From Gammaproteobacteria bacterium (GTDB lineage: Bacteria > Pseudomonadota > Gammaproteobacteria > Burkholderiales > Burkholderiaceae_C): DNA of 64,000 bases. Below the pieces are notes generated by a model. That model was not told the origin of the DNA. It saw only the letters and a list, made by a program, of their open reading frames with translations, and did not search any database. Position 1 is the first letter of the stretch. Each line of letters starts with the position of its first letter. The translations under genes and the position numbers were made by a program. This document shows positions 19,719 through 28,239 of this stretch, piece by piece. The stretch is from positions 42,125 through 106,124 of the forward strand of contig JAHJWB010000005.1 in the NCBI GenBank assembly GCA_018828125.1. The letters run 5' to 3'.

Positions 19719-20095
19719 CGCAGGATTGTCGCACCCTGAGCGCTATCATTTTAGATAACAAAACGCGCGAGACCAGCGGGAACACAGGCGCTGCGAAAAG
19801 CGAACAGGCAAGAAAAAGGCGCTGGGATCACCAGCGCCTGGAAAAAGTCTGCACCTCGTTGGGTGCTTGAAATTTGATTATTGGTAGAAAGGATGTCTCC
19901 TCGGGCCCCTCGCTTTGGCACACCGAAGCGCGCTTTCGAGTGGCGTAACTGTAACGGCTGCACCCCGGTGGTGCATTGGGGGTTTCCCGCCCCCTGTTCT
20001 GGGGCGTTGGCAGGGCTTCGCACGCTGAATCGAGTGGCGCGGGCTGGCATGGCTCGTGCAATGCGTCCTGTAACAATTTGCGAAAAGGAGCCTAC
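19719..20095. other. divergent region between TSUP and ammonium-transporter genes
   Basis: 377 bp without a convincing gene. It contains a minus-strand intrinsic terminator (19811-19838) and a GCACC/GGTGC mini-hairpin near 19850-19870. No glnK gene is present, although glnK often precedes amtB. I looked for an RpoN -24/-12 promoter and found no element with the right spacing. Confidence 0.5.
19811..19838 (-). terminator. orphan intrinsic terminator on the minus strand
   Basis: Stem ggcgctgg / ccagcgcc, five-base loop, followed on the minus strand by TTTTTCT. No gene on that strand ends here: the TSUP gene starts further on at 19718 and the ammonium transporter runs the other way. It could end an unannotated small RNA or attenuate a long TSUP leader. 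Confidence 0.6.
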
Positions 20096-21448
20096 ATGCG
20101 GGCAGCCAACCACCGGTTCTTTGCGGGCGTGTCGTTGTGTCTGGGGCTGTGCGCCAGCGTGCTGGCCCAGACGACCCCCGAGGCTGCTGTGGCTGTGGCC
20201 GCGCCCCTTGCCCGCCCGGGGCTGGTGCCCGTGGCGGCGGTCAGTGCCGCCGATACCGCGTGGATGATGACCTCCACCGCGCTGGTGCTGCTGATGACGC
20301 TACCCGGGATTGCACTGTTCTACGCGGGCATGGTGCGCAAGAAAAACGTGCTGAACACCATGGCCAGCGTGGTGGTCATTGCGGCGCTGGTCAGCGTTTT
20401 GTGGTTCGCGGCAGGTTATTCGCTGGCGTTCACGCCGGGCAGTCCGTGGCTGGGTGGCTTTGAACGCATGGGATTTGCGGGGTTTGACTTGCAACTGGCT
20501 GCAGGCAAGCTGGCCGTGAGCCATGTGGCACCGCACATCCCCGAGTCCGTGTACGCGATGTTCCAGCTCACGTTTGCCATCATCACCGCCGCGCTGCTGG
20601 TGGGCGCGTTTGTGGAGCGCATGCGCTTTTCGGCCATGCTCATCTTTATCAGCATGTGGACCTTGCTGGTCTACGCCCCTGTGGCGCACTGGGTGTGGGA
20701 GCCGGGCGGCTGGCTGGCGCAGATGGGGGCGCTGGACTTTGCCGGTGGCTCTGTGGTGCACGTCAATGCGGGTGTGGCCGGCCTGGTGTGCGCCTGGTAT
20801 CTGGGTCGCCGCACGGGCTATGGCCGCGAGCCGTTCGAACCTTACAACCTGGGTCTCACCATGGCAGGCGCAGGCATGTTGTGGGTGGGCTGGTTTGGCT
20901 TCAACGCCGGGTCGGCCGTGGCTGCCGATGGGCGCGCGGGCCTGGCCATGGCGGTAACCCACCTGGCTGCTGCTGCGGGCGCCTTGGCGTGGATGCTGGG
21001 TGAATGGGTGGTGCGCGGTCGGCCGTCGCTGCTGGGGCTGTGTTCTGGTCTTGTGGCGGGGCTGGTGGCCATCACGCCCGCCGCGGGTTTTGTCACGCTG
21101 CGCTCGGCCGTGGTGATTGGTCTGGTCGCGGGGCTCGCGTGTTACTGGGGGGCCACGGGGCTCAAGCGGCTGCTGCGTGCCGATGACTCGCTGGACGTTT
21201 TTGGCGTGCACGGCATTGGCGGCATCGTGGGGTCGCTGCTGACGGGCGTGCTGGCCAGTACATCGGTGGGGGGCGTGCAGGGCAGCCTCATCACACAGGC
21301 GGTGGGTGTGGGCGCCGTGATGGCCTACAGCCTGGTGGTGACCGGCGTGCTGCTGTGGATCACCAATTTTGTGGTGGGCCTGCGCGTGGACGAGCAAAGC
21401 GAGCAGGCCGGCCTCGACATTGCCCAGCACCGCGAGCGGTTGGGGTAG
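20096..21448 (+). CDS. amt: ammonium transporter (Amt family)
   Basis: A 450-residue Amt/MEP channel with a cleavable signal peptide (probable cleavage after SVLAQ), as in AmtB, then eleven predicted helices. The two pore histidines lie in GSVVHVNAGVAG and FGVHGIGGIVGSL. The early WMMTSTALVLLMTLPGIALF segment and the GWFGFNAGSA motif are diagnostic. AAAGGAG lies five bases before the chosen ATG. It imports ammonium, usually gated by the PII protein GlnK, whose gene is not adjacent. A G-family repeat follows the stop. Confidence 0.95.
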   Translation: MRAANHRFFAGVSLCLGLCASVLAQTTPEAAVAVAAPLARPGLVPVAAVSAADTAWMMTSTALVLLMTLPGIALFYAGMVRKKNVLNTMASVVVIAALVSVLWFAAGYSLAFTPGSPWLGGFERMGFAGFDLQLAAGKLAVSHVAPHIPESVYAMFQLTFAIITAALLVGAFVERMRFSAMLIFISMWTLLVYAPVAHWVWEPGGWLAQMGALDFAGGSVVHVNAGVAGLVCAWYLGRRTGYGREPFEPYNLGLTMAGAGMLWVGWFGFNAGSAVAADGRAGLAMAVTHLAAAAGALAWMLGEWVVRGRPSLLGLCSGLVAGLVAITPAAGFVTLRSAVVIGLVAGLACYWGATGLKRLLRADDSLDVFGVHGIGGIVGSLLTGVLASTSVGGVQGSLITQAVGVGAVMAYSLVVTGVLLWITNFVVGLRVDEQSEQAGLDIAQHRERLG

Positions 21449-21450
21449 AT

Positions 21451-21528
21451 GAAAGCCCCCCTGAGCCGCTTCGCGTCTTCCCCCGAGGGGGGCGCCACCC
21501 CTGGCCTGGCAAAGCCAGTTCCACGGTG
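21451..21528 (+). repeat. dispersed G-family repeat, copy 2
   Basis: Clean copy: CCCCCTGAGCCGCTTCGCG, C-run/G-run stem CCCCCGAGGGGGG, GCGCCACCCC, then GGCCTGGCAAAGCCAGTTCC. It begins three bases after the amt stop and could double as its terminator, since no T-tract terminator is present. Confidence 0.75.
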
Positions 21529-21612
21529 GCAATGGCCTGGGCCGCGCCTCGGTCATGGCCAATTGATGGCGTGCAGTTCCCTGAATGACTGAATTGCAGT
21601 GAGGATTCGACC

Positions 21613-21936
21613 ATGCCAGACACCGACACCCTCGCCATCGCCGCCCATCTGCATGTGCTGCTGCGCCGCAAGACGGGGCGCGTCACCGACACCGAATGGA
21701 TGGCGGTGAACGCGGACTACGCACGGGAGATCGTTCGTTTTGCGCGCCAGCACGCAGTGGAAGACAACCTGCCTGAGCTGGCCGAGTGGGCCGACCGGCT
21801 GGACCATGTGCTGCACGCGGAGCCGCCACCGGCTCTGCGCCGCCCGCTGCTGGACGTGGCCACGCAGGCGGTGCGCCAGCGGGTCGCGCCACCGCCGCCG
21901 CCTGAGTTGCCGCGTTACGTGGGGGGCATTCGCTGA
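21613..21936 (+). CDS. conserved-type hypothetical protein
   Basis: A 107-residue, probably cytosolic, mostly helical protein that I do not recognise. It opens MPDTDTLAIAAHLHVLLRRK and ends in a proline-rich tail (APPPPPELPRYVGG). There is no signal peptide or membrane segment. The G+C-rich codon use matches its neighbours, and a GAGGA sequence lies about ten bases upstream of the ATG, which supports a real gene. It lies between amt and a convergent monooxygenase-type gene. Confidence 0.6.
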   Translation: MPDTDTLAIAAHLHVLLRRKTGRVTDTEWMAVNADYAREIVRFARQHAVEDNLPELAEWADRLDHVLHAEPPPALRRPLLDVATQAVRQRVAPPPPPELPRYVGGIR

Positions 21937-21963
21937 GGTAGTGTGACGCCCTCACCGGCCGCC

Positions 21964-22314
21964 TCAGTGGCTGTCCCGCTGCAGTGCAAACAGGCCCGCC
22001 GTGGGCAGCAGCCCCTTGAGCTTGTCATCGCTGTAGGTGCGCAGCACCTGTGAGATCACGACCTGGTAGCCGTTGAGCCACTGCGCCTGGGCGGCCTTGG
22101 CCTCAAGGTGGGCGGGGTGCTGCATCAGTGACTGCAGGGCTTCGAGTGATTGCCAGTAGTAGACGTTGGATACCAGGCCTTTGCCCGTGTCCTCCCATGA
22201 TTCTTCGCCCAGGTAGCCGTCAATGGACCGGGCCGCGGTGGCAATCGCTTCATCCAGGCGGTGGAACGTGTCGTCAAACTGCTTGGCAGCAAAGATGAAA
22301 GTGGAGGAGTACAT
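21964..22314 (-). CDS. antibiotic-biosynthesis-monooxygenase-like (ABM/DUF) protein
   Basis: A 116-residue small protein starting MYSSTFIFAAKQFDDTFHRL. The pattern of a beta strand, a helix, WEDTGKGLVSNVYYWQSLEAL and HPAHLEAKAAQAQWLNGY resembles dimeric alpha/beta-barrel ABM-type proteins, in which this middle block is the core strand and the HLEAK helix follows. I chose the Met at 22314; 29 further upstream residues are Arg-rich and unlike the family. It lies downstream of the GMC gene on the same strand, 37 bp away. Function unknown. Confidence 0.6.
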   Translation of the reverse strand: MYSSTFIFAAKQFDDTFHRLDEAIATAARSIDGYLGEESWEDTGKGLVSNVYYWQSLEALQSLMQHPAHLEAKAAQAQWLNGYQVVISQVLRTYSDDKLKGLLPTAGLFALQRDSH

Positions 22315-22351
22315 CGGCGCGATGTTATCCACGCCCGTGGCTCGCCGGTCG

Positions 22352-24043
22352 TCAGCGCGCGCGCCGCGCCTGAATGATCCACTCCGCTGCCTTCTCCGCA
22401 ATCATCAACGTGGGAGAGTTGGTGTTGCCGCTGGTGATGGTGGGCATGGCCCCTGCATCCACCACGCGCAGCCCGGCCACCATACCACCCCGCCCGTCGC
22501 GCACGCGCAACTGTGAATCGAGCACAGCCATGGGGTCATCGTCACGCCCCATTTTGGTGGTGCCCACGGGGTGAAAGATGGTGGTGGCAATGTCCCCGGC
22601 CAAGCGGGCCAGGTCTTCGTCGCTTTCAAACTGCACGCCGGGCTTCCATTCTTGTGGCTGGTACCTGGCCAGGGCCGGTTGGGCCACGATGCGGCGTGTG
22701 ACGCGCAGGCTGTCGGCGGCCACCTGGCGGTCTTCAGCCGTGCTGAGGTAGTTGGGTGCGATGGCTGGCGCGGCTTTGAAGTCTGCGCTCTTGATGTTCA
22801 CCGTGCCGCGGCTGGTGGGATTGAGGTTGCACACGCTGGCCGTGAACGCGGGAAAGCTGTGCAGCGGCTCGCCAAACGCATTGAGCGACAGGGGCTGCAC
22901 GTGGTATTCAATGTTGGGATAGGGCTGGTCGGCGCTGCTGCGGGTAAAAGCACCCAGTTGTGACGGCGCCATGCTCATGGGACCACTGCGCTTGGCGGCA
23001 TATTCCAGCCCGATCTTGGCCTTGCCCCAAAGCGAGCTGGCCATGGTGTTGAGCGTGGGCACGCCGTTCACCTTGAACACCGCGCGGATCTGCAGGTGGT
23101 CTTGCAGGTTGGCACCCACGCCGGGCAGGTCGAGCACCACCTCGATGCCTTGCTGGCGCAGCAGGGCTGCGGGGCCCATGCCAGACAGCTGCAGCAGCTG
23201 GGGAGAGTTGATGGCGCCCGCACTCAAAATGACTTCGCTGGTGGCGTGGGCGGTCACCATTTCTTTGCCGTTCCACACCTGCACACCGGTGCAGCGCTTG
23301 CTGCCATCGGGCTGGGTGGTCACGATGAGCTTGGCCGCCTGCGAACTGGTCCACATCTCGAAGTTGGGGCGGCCGGTGCAGGTGGGCCGCAAAAATGCCT
23401 TGGCCGTGTTCCAGCGCCAGCCGCTTTTCTGGTTGACCTCGAAGTAGCCCACCCCTTCGTTGGTGCCGCGGTTGAAGTCGTCGGTGGCCGGGATGCCCGC
23501 TTGTTGCGCGGCTTGCGAAAACGCGTCCAGCACATCCCACCGAAGGCGTTGCTTTTCCACGCGCCATTCGCCGGTGCTGCCGGTCGACTTGTTGCCATGT
23601 AGGTGTTTGAAATTTTCGTCCACCGAGCCCGGCTGGTCCAGGCGCCAGTGGTCTTCGTGGCGGCGAAAGTAGGGCAGGGCAGTGTCCCAGCGCCAGCTGT
23701 TGTCGCCCGTCAACTCAGCCCACTGGTCGTAGTCACGCGCCTGGCCGCGCATGTAGATCATGCCGTTGATGCTGCTGCACCCGCCCAGCGTCTTGCCGCG
23801 CGGGTAGCGAAGCGTGCGGCCGTTGAGGCCTGCGTCGGGCTCGGTGTTGTACAGCCAGTCGGTGCGGGGGTTGCCAATGCAATACAGGTAGCCGACGGGA
23901 ATGTGGATCCAGTGGTAATCGTCCTTGCGGCCGGCCTCGATCAGCAGCACGCGATGGCGGCCGTCGGCGCTCAGGCGGTTGCAGAGCAGGGCGCCAGCCG
24001 TGCCGCCGCCAATGATGATGGTGTCAAACGTGGTGTCGCTCAT
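22352..24043 (-). CDS. GMC-family FAD-dependent oxidoreductase (choline/alcohol dehydrogenase type)
   Basis: A 563-residue flavoenzyme. The N-terminal dinucleotide fold reads DTIIIGGGTAGALLCNRLS, the first GMC signature is GKTLGGCSSINGMIYMRG and the second is GAINSPQLLQLSGMGP. The C-terminal GTTKMG and VVDAGAMPTITSGNTNSPT blocks contain the active-site region, with Asn in the usual place. Such enzymes oxidise primary alcohols, choline or aliphatic alcohols. The substrate is unknown, and no betaine genes are adjacent. I chose the ATG at 24043 because the protein then begins six residues before the FAD motif. Confidence 0.92.
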   Translation of the reverse strand: MSDTTFDTIIIGGGTAGALLCNRLSADGRHRVLLIEAGRKDDYHWIHIPVGYLYCIGNPRTDWLYNTEPDAGLNGRTLRYPRGKTLGGCSSINGMIYMRGQARDYDQWAELTGDNSWRWDTALPYFRRHEDHWRLDQPGSVDENFKHLHGNKSTGSTGEWRVEKQRLRWDVLDAFSQAAQQAGIPATDDFNRGTNEGVGYFEVNQKSGWRWNTAKAFLRPTCTGRPNFEMWTSSQAAKLIVTTQPDGSKRCTGVQVWNGKEMVTAHATSEVILSAGAINSPQLLQLSGMGPAALLRQQGIEVVLDLPGVGANLQDHLQIRAVFKVNGVPTLNTMASSLWGKAKIGLEYAAKRSGPMSMAPSQLGAFTRSSADQPYPNIEYHVQPLSLNAFGEPLHSFPAFTASVCNLNPTSRGTVNIKSADFKAAPAIAPNYLSTAEDRQVAADSLRVTRRIVAQPALARYQPQEWKPGVQFESDEDLARLAGDIATTIFHPVGTTKMGRDDDPMAVLDSQLRVRDGRGGMVAGLRVVDAGAMPTITSGNTNSPTLMIAEKAAEWIIQARRAR

Positions 24044-24133
24044 AGCTGTGGGCTGGGGGCCGTGCAGGGCCGTGGTGGTTCGGTGGGCCATTGTGCGGAT
24101 CGCACGGGGGCTGTCGATAGGGTGGCAGGTGAT

Positions 24134-24192
24134 TGCTATGCTATTTATAGCTACTTGCGCTTATCGGTATTGCGCTAGGTGCCAATTTGATA
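24134..24192 (+). repeat. dispersed A-family repeat, copy 4
   Basis: Blocks gctat, tatagct, tgcgctt, gcgctag and gtgccaatttga in the family order. It lies in the divergent region between the GMC gene and the MCE operon, 153 bp before mlaE. Confidence 0.75.
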
Positions 24193-24197
24193 ATAAT
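24170..24197 (+). promoter_or_regulatory. candidate promoter for the MCE (mla-type) operon
   Basis: TTGCGC, 16 bp, AATAAT. The -35 and most of the spacer belong to A-family copy 4. The -10 matches TATAAT at five of six positions. Weak -35 and off-optimal spacing make this a tentative call. Confidence 0.35.
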
Positions 24198-24344
24198 TAC
24201 ACAACGTGCGGCCCAGGTTGTGCTTGGCGGGCCCTTGTCTGACGGGCTGCTGTAGCCTCGCTCCGCTACCATGCACGCTCCCTTTTCTTTCTGGCGGCCC
24301 CTTACGCCGCCATTGCCTCCATTGCCGTCCCTGCCGCTCCGCCC

Positions 24345-25469
24345 ATGACCGATCACGCTCCCTGCATTGTTCGCACCGACACGCCCCAAGGTCCGTGTGC
24401 GCAACTGCGTGGGCGCTGGGGCGCGGCCGAGCTGGGCACCCGCGCGCAGTGGCAGGCGGTGTCGGGTCAGCTCCAAGCCAACCCCGCCGCGCCCACCCTG
24501 GGCTGGGATTTGCAGGAGCTTCAGTGGCTCGACCACGTGGGCGCACAGCTGTTGTGGAATCACTGGCAGCGCGACTGGCCGACCCAACTCGCGTGCACCG
24601 AGAGCCAGCGCGACATGCTGGAGCGCGTGGCGCAGTTCACCAGCGCGCCGCCGCCGCCCACGCCGTGGCGCCTGGGCCAGGAGGTGGATCACCTGGGTGT
24701 GCTGGTGCTGCATGGGGTGGACCACGCGCGCCACATGCTCGAAATGGTGGGCCAGCTGGTGCTGGACCTTGGGCGCCTGCTGCGCGCACCCGCCCGCGGG
24801 CCGTGGCGCGATGTGTCGGGCCACCTGTTCCGCATGGGCGCCACCGCGCTGCCTATCACAGCGCTGGTGGGGTTTTTGATTGGCGTGGTGCTGGCCTACC
24901 TGATGAGCCTGCAGCTGCGGCAGTTCGGAGCCGAGTCTTTCATCGTCAATATCCTGGGCATCTCGCTCATCCGCGAACTGGGCCCCATGCTCGCGGCCAT
25001 TCTGGTGGCGGGGCGCTCGGGTTCGTCCATCACTGCGCAGATCGGTGTGATGCGCGTGACCGAGGAGTTGGATGCCATGCGCGTCATGGGCATTCCGCAC
25101 GGCTTTCGGCTGGTGATGCCGCGCACCCTTGCGTTGGCGCTGGCCATGCCGCTCATCAGCGTGTGGACCACGCTGGCCGCGCTGGCAGGCGGCATGCTGG
25201 CTGCGGATGTGGCCATGGACATTTCTCCTGCGTACTTTGTGCAGGCGTTGCCCGCAGCGGTGAAGGTGGGCAACCTGGGCCTGGCCATGGCCAAGTCAGT
25301 GGTGTTTGGTGCATTCATCGCCCTGATCGGTTGCCACTGGGGCCTGCGCGTCAAGCCCAACACACAAAGCCTGGGCGAAGGCACCACGGCATCCGTGGTC
25401 ACGTCCATCACCATGGTGATCATCGTGGACGCGTTGTTTGCAGTGGCCTTTAAAAACATCGGTATATGA
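24345..25469 (+). CDS. MlaE-family lipid ABC transporter permease with N-terminal STAS-like domain
   Basis: A 374-residue inner-membrane protein. Residues 1-100 resemble a STAS domain (LGWDLQELQWLDHVGAQLLW). The rest is an MlaE/YrbE permease with ISLIRELGPMLAAILVAGRSGSSI and EELDAMRVMGIP, both diagnostic. In the canonical Mla system the STAS protein MlaB is separate; here a STAS-like region seems fused to the permease. It is the first gene of a four-gene operon, overlapping the ATPase gene by four bases. The system moves phospholipid or similar lipids between the membranes. Confidence 0.92.
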   Translation: MTDHAPCIVRTDTPQGPCAQLRGRWGAAELGTRAQWQAVSGQLQANPAAPTLGWDLQELQWLDHVGAQLLWNHWQRDWPTQLACTESQRDMLERVAQFTSAPPPPTPWRLGQEVDHLGVLVLHGVDHARHMLEMVGQLVLDLGRLLRAPARGPWRDVSGHLFRMGATALPITALVGFLIGVVLAYLMSLQLRQFGAESFIVNILGISLIRELGPMLAAILVAGRSGSSITAQIGVMRVTEELDAMRVMGIPHGFRLVMPRTLALALAMPLISVWTTLAALAGGMLAADVAMDISPAYFVQALPAAVKVGNLGLAMAKSVVFGAFIALIGCHWGLRVKPNTQSLGEGTTASVVTSITMVIIVDALFAVAFKNIGI

Positions 25470-26368
25470 GTAGCCCCGCACGCACCGCCTCGCCCGAGCA
25501 CATCGCCGTGGCACCCAACGAGCCGCCCATCGTGGACGTGCAGGGCCTGTGGACGCAATTTGGCAAGGGGGCAGAAACCTTCACCGTGCACCAGGACCTG
25601 AACTTCACCGTGCAGCGCGGCGAGATGTTGTCGCTGGTGGGCGGATCGGGCACGGGCAAGACGGTGCTGCTGCGGCAGATTCTGGGACTGGCCCGGCCCA
25701 CGCGCGGGCAGGTCACGGTGCTGGGCCGGCCTGCGTCCGAGATGGGGCGCGAGGGTGCGGCAAGCCGTGTGGGCATGTTGTTCCAGCACGGCGCGCTGTT
25801 CTCGGCGTTCAACGTGCTCGACAACGTGGCGTTTGCGCTGCGCGAGCAGGGCACGCTGCCGGCCGACCTGGTGCGCGATGCCGCGCTGGTCAAGCTGCAG
25901 ATGGTGGGACTCCAGCCCGAGCACGCCAGCCGCATGCCGGCCGACCTGTCAGGTGGCATGGTCAAGCGTGTAGCGCTGGCCCGCGCGCTCATCATGGACC
26001 CGCCCCTCTTGCTGCTGGACGAACCCACCGCCGGGCTCGACCCCAACAGCGCCGACGAATTCTGTGCGCTGCTGCGCGAGTTGCGCGCATCGCTGGGATT
26101 GACGGTGGTGATGGTCACGCACGACCTGGACACGCTGTTTGCGCTCAGCACCCGCGTGGCGGTGCTGGCCGATAAAAAAGTCATCGTCACCGGCCCACCC
26201 CACGAGGTGGCGCATTTCCAGCACCCATTCATCGAGCACTTTTTCATGGGCGAACGCGGCCAGCGCGCCATGGCCCCTGTTCAGGCCCCCGTACCAGCGA
26301 CTGGTCAAGCCGCCGCCCCGCCCTCCGTACCCGAGGCAGCGCCCACACCCCACAAGGAAAACCCCTGA
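25466..26368 (+). CDS. MlaF-family lipid ABC transporter ATP-binding protein
   Basis: A 300-residue ABC ATPase. Walker A is GGSGTGKTVLLRQ, the signature LSGGMVKRVALARAL and Walker B LLLLDEPTAGLDPNSADEF. The LSGGM-K-R variant signature is typical of Mla-type ATPases. The C-terminal 35 residues are Pro/Ala-rich, which is longer than usual. The start overlaps the permease stop and the stop overlaps the MCE gene start, so the three genes are tightly coupled. Confidence 0.93.
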   Translation: MSSPARTASPEHIAVAPNEPPIVDVQGLWTQFGKGAETFTVHQDLNFTVQRGEMLSLVGGSGTGKTVLLRQILGLARPTRGQVTVLGRPASEMGREGAASRVGMLFQHGALFSAFNVLDNVAFALREQGTLPADLVRDAALVKLQMVGLQPEHASRMPADLSGGMVKRVALARALIMDPPLLLLDEPTAGLDPNSADEFCALLRELRASLGLTVVMVTHDLDTLFALSTRVAVLADKKVIVTGPPHEVAHFQHPFIEHFFMGERGQRAMAPVQAPVPATGQAAAPPSVPEAAPTPHKENP

Positions 26369-27333
26369 TGGAAAATAAATCACACGCCCTGGCCGCAGGC
26401 CTTTTTGTGTTGGTGGTGGCCGCCATGCTGGCGGGCCTGGCCATCTGGCTCACTCGCGACGATGCCAACTACGAGCAGTACGAAATGTCCACAAAGGACG
26501 GCGTCAGCGGGCTGCAGCCTCAGGCCACGGTGCGCTACAAAGGGGTGGCCGTGGGCAAGGTCACCCGCATTGGGTTTGACCCGCAGGTCACCGGCAACGT
26601 GCTCATCCGCATCGCTGTAAACGAGCAGGCGCCCATCACCCCCACCACTTTTGCAGAGCTGGGCTACCAGGGCGTTACCGGCCTCGCGCACGTGCAGCTC
26701 GATGATGCCGACCAGCCCTACCCCGAACTGCCCCCCGGCCCCAGCGGCCTTCCGCGGTTGCCGCTCAAGCCTTCTCCCTTTGGCAAGCTGGCCGAACAGG
26801 CGCCCGCCATCCTCACCCAGGTCGAAGAAGCCACCCGCCGCATCAACCAGTTGCTGGGCGACACCAACCAGCAACTGCTCACGCAGACGCTGGGCAACAT
26901 CAGCAGCGCTGCGGCCGGTGTGAACACACTCACGCAAAAGCTCGACGCCACCGTGACCCAGCGGCTTGACCCCGCACTAGCATCGTTGCCGCCGTTGGCG
27001 GGTGAAGCGCGCAAAACCCTGCAGGCCTTGCAGCAAGCGGGCAACAGCGTTACCACCCTCGCCTCCGACTTCAGCAAGACCACGCAACGCATCACGGCCG
27101 AAGGCGGCGCCATCGACCAGATCACGTTGGGCACCCAGGCCCTGGCCCGCGCGGCAGACCAGTTCGGCACCACCACACTGCCGCGTGTCAACCGCGCGGC
27201 CGACGACACCTCGCTGGCTGCGCGTCGGCTCAGCCGCGCGGCGGGCAGCATCACCGACAACCCGCAGCTCTTTATCTACGGCTCAGGCCGCATCCCGCCC
27301 GGCCCTGGAGAGTCTGGATTTGCCGCACCCTGA
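26368..27333 (+). CDS. MCE-domain periplasmic lipid-binding protein (MlaD type)
   Basis: A 321-residue protein with an N-terminal anchor (ALAAGLFVLVVAAMLAGLAI) and one MCE domain, whose core reads DGVSGLQPQATVRYKGVAVG. The MCE barrel is followed by a long helical region with many Ala/Gln/Thr (residues about 135-300), longer than in MlaD and closer to PqiB/LetB-like or Mycobacterium Mce tails. MCE proteins form hexameric rings on the periplasmic face and carry lipids. It is the periplasmic partner of the MlaE/MlaF-type pair. Confidence 0.93.
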   Translation: MENKSHALAAGLFVLVVAAMLAGLAIWLTRDDANYEQYEMSTKDGVSGLQPQATVRYKGVAVGKVTRIGFDPQVTGNVLIRIAVNEQAPITPTTFAELGYQGVTGLAHVQLDDADQPYPELPPGPSGLPRLPLKPSPFGKLAEQAPAILTQVEEATRRINQLLGDTNQQLLTQTLGNISSAAAGVNTLTQKLDATVTQRLDPALASLPPLAGEARKTLQALQQAGNSVTTLASDFSKTTQRITAEGGAIDQITLGTQALARAADQFGTTTLPRVNRAADDTSLAARRLSRAAGSITDNPQLFIYGSGRIPPGPGESGFAAP

Positions 27334-27388
27334 CGCGCGGTGCCGCCACACAAACAAAGAAGGGGTGCAGACCCTTTGAGGAGTTGGA

Positions 27389-28093
27389 ATGAAGACTACT
27401 AAAAACATAGCTGTCAGTGCTTACCAGGCAAGCGCTAGAGGCATTTTTTGCTTGATTTTTTTACTTGGGGGCATCGGACTGGTGGGCTGTTCGGCGCTGC
27501 CTGAGCCCCCCTCGCGCCCGGTGATGTACGACTTCGGCCCTGGCCCCATGCAAACGACCGCCATCGACCGCCGCGCCCCGCTGCCCGCCCTGGCGCTGGC
27601 CGAGGTGGACGCCCCCGGCCTGCCCGACGGCAGCAACGCCGTGTTGTACCGACTGACCTACGCCGACGCCCAGCAACTGCGCCCCTACGCCCAGGCCCGC
27701 TGGAGCCAGCCCCCCGCCCAGCTGCTGCAGCAGCGCCTGCGCGAACACCTGGGCCAGCGCCGCGCCGTGCTCAAGGCAGACGACGGCGCAGCGCAGGTGC
27801 GCGACCCCGCCCAGGGCGGCAACCTGCCCCCGGTGCTGCGCGTGGAGGTCGAAGAGTTCAGTCACACCTTCACCAGCGCCACCGACAGCGTGGGCTTGCT
27901 GCGCCTGCGCGCCACCGTGGTGGACCTGACCCCGGCGGGTGAGAAGCTGCGTGGGCAGAGAGTCTTCATCGTGCGCACCCCTGCACGCAGCGCCGACGCG
28001 GCAGGCGGCGTGACAGCGCTGGCCGAGGCCTCCACGCAGGCCGCAAAGGAACTGGCGGAATGGGTGGAGCAGGTGGCCGCGCCCCAGTCCTGA
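27389..28093 (+). CDS. ABC-transport auxiliary lipoprotein (PqiC/YmbA-like) of the MCE operon
   Basis: A 234-residue lipoprotein with lipobox LVGC at residues 31-34, then the typical PqiC/YmbA-type N-terminal segment (RPVMYDFGPGP) and a C-terminal helix (AEASTQAAKELAEWVEQV). The predicted outer-membrane lipoprotein would couple the MCE channel to the outer membrane. Fourth gene of the operon, 55 bp after mlaD, with GAGGAG upstream. Most of the signal peptide is encoded by A-family copy 5 (27397-27460), so residues 4-24 share sequence with a repeat and not with other lipoproteins. Confidence 0.85.
   Translation: MKTTKNIAVSAYQASARGIFCLIFLLGGIGLVGCSALPEPPSRPVMYDFGPGPMQTTAIDRRAPLPALALAEVDAPGLPDGSNAVLYRLTYADAQQLRPYAQARWSQPPAQLLQQRLREHLGQRRAVLKADDGAAQVRDPAQGGNLPPVLRVEVEEFSHTFTSATDSVGLLRLRATVVDLTPAGEKLRGQRVFIVRTPARSADAAGGVTALAEASTQAAKELAEWVEQVAAPQS
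27397..27460 (+). repeat. dispersed A-family repeat, copy 5 (inside coding sequence)
   Basis: Blocks aaaaacatagct, gtcagtgctt, aagcgctag and aggcatttttt. It is in frame and encodes the n- and h-regions of the lipoprotein signal peptide. The starting ATG and the Shine-Dalgarno lie just outside the repeat. Confidence 0.85.
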
Positions 28094-28239
28094 TCGCGCA
28101 AGACCTGCCCCTGGCATGCACCCGCTGAGGGAGTCGGCGCCCAACCGCTGGAACGCTTGGCGCTGCGCTGCAACGCTGCAAGAGGCTTGGGCGGGCGCCC
28201 GCACGTACGGATGGGCTCGGTGCAAAGATGCCGGTTGAA

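Noticed and set aside
19860..20090. An RpoN (-24/-12) promoter upstream of amt
   Set aside because: TGGCA-like and GC-like elements exist but not with the required spacing.
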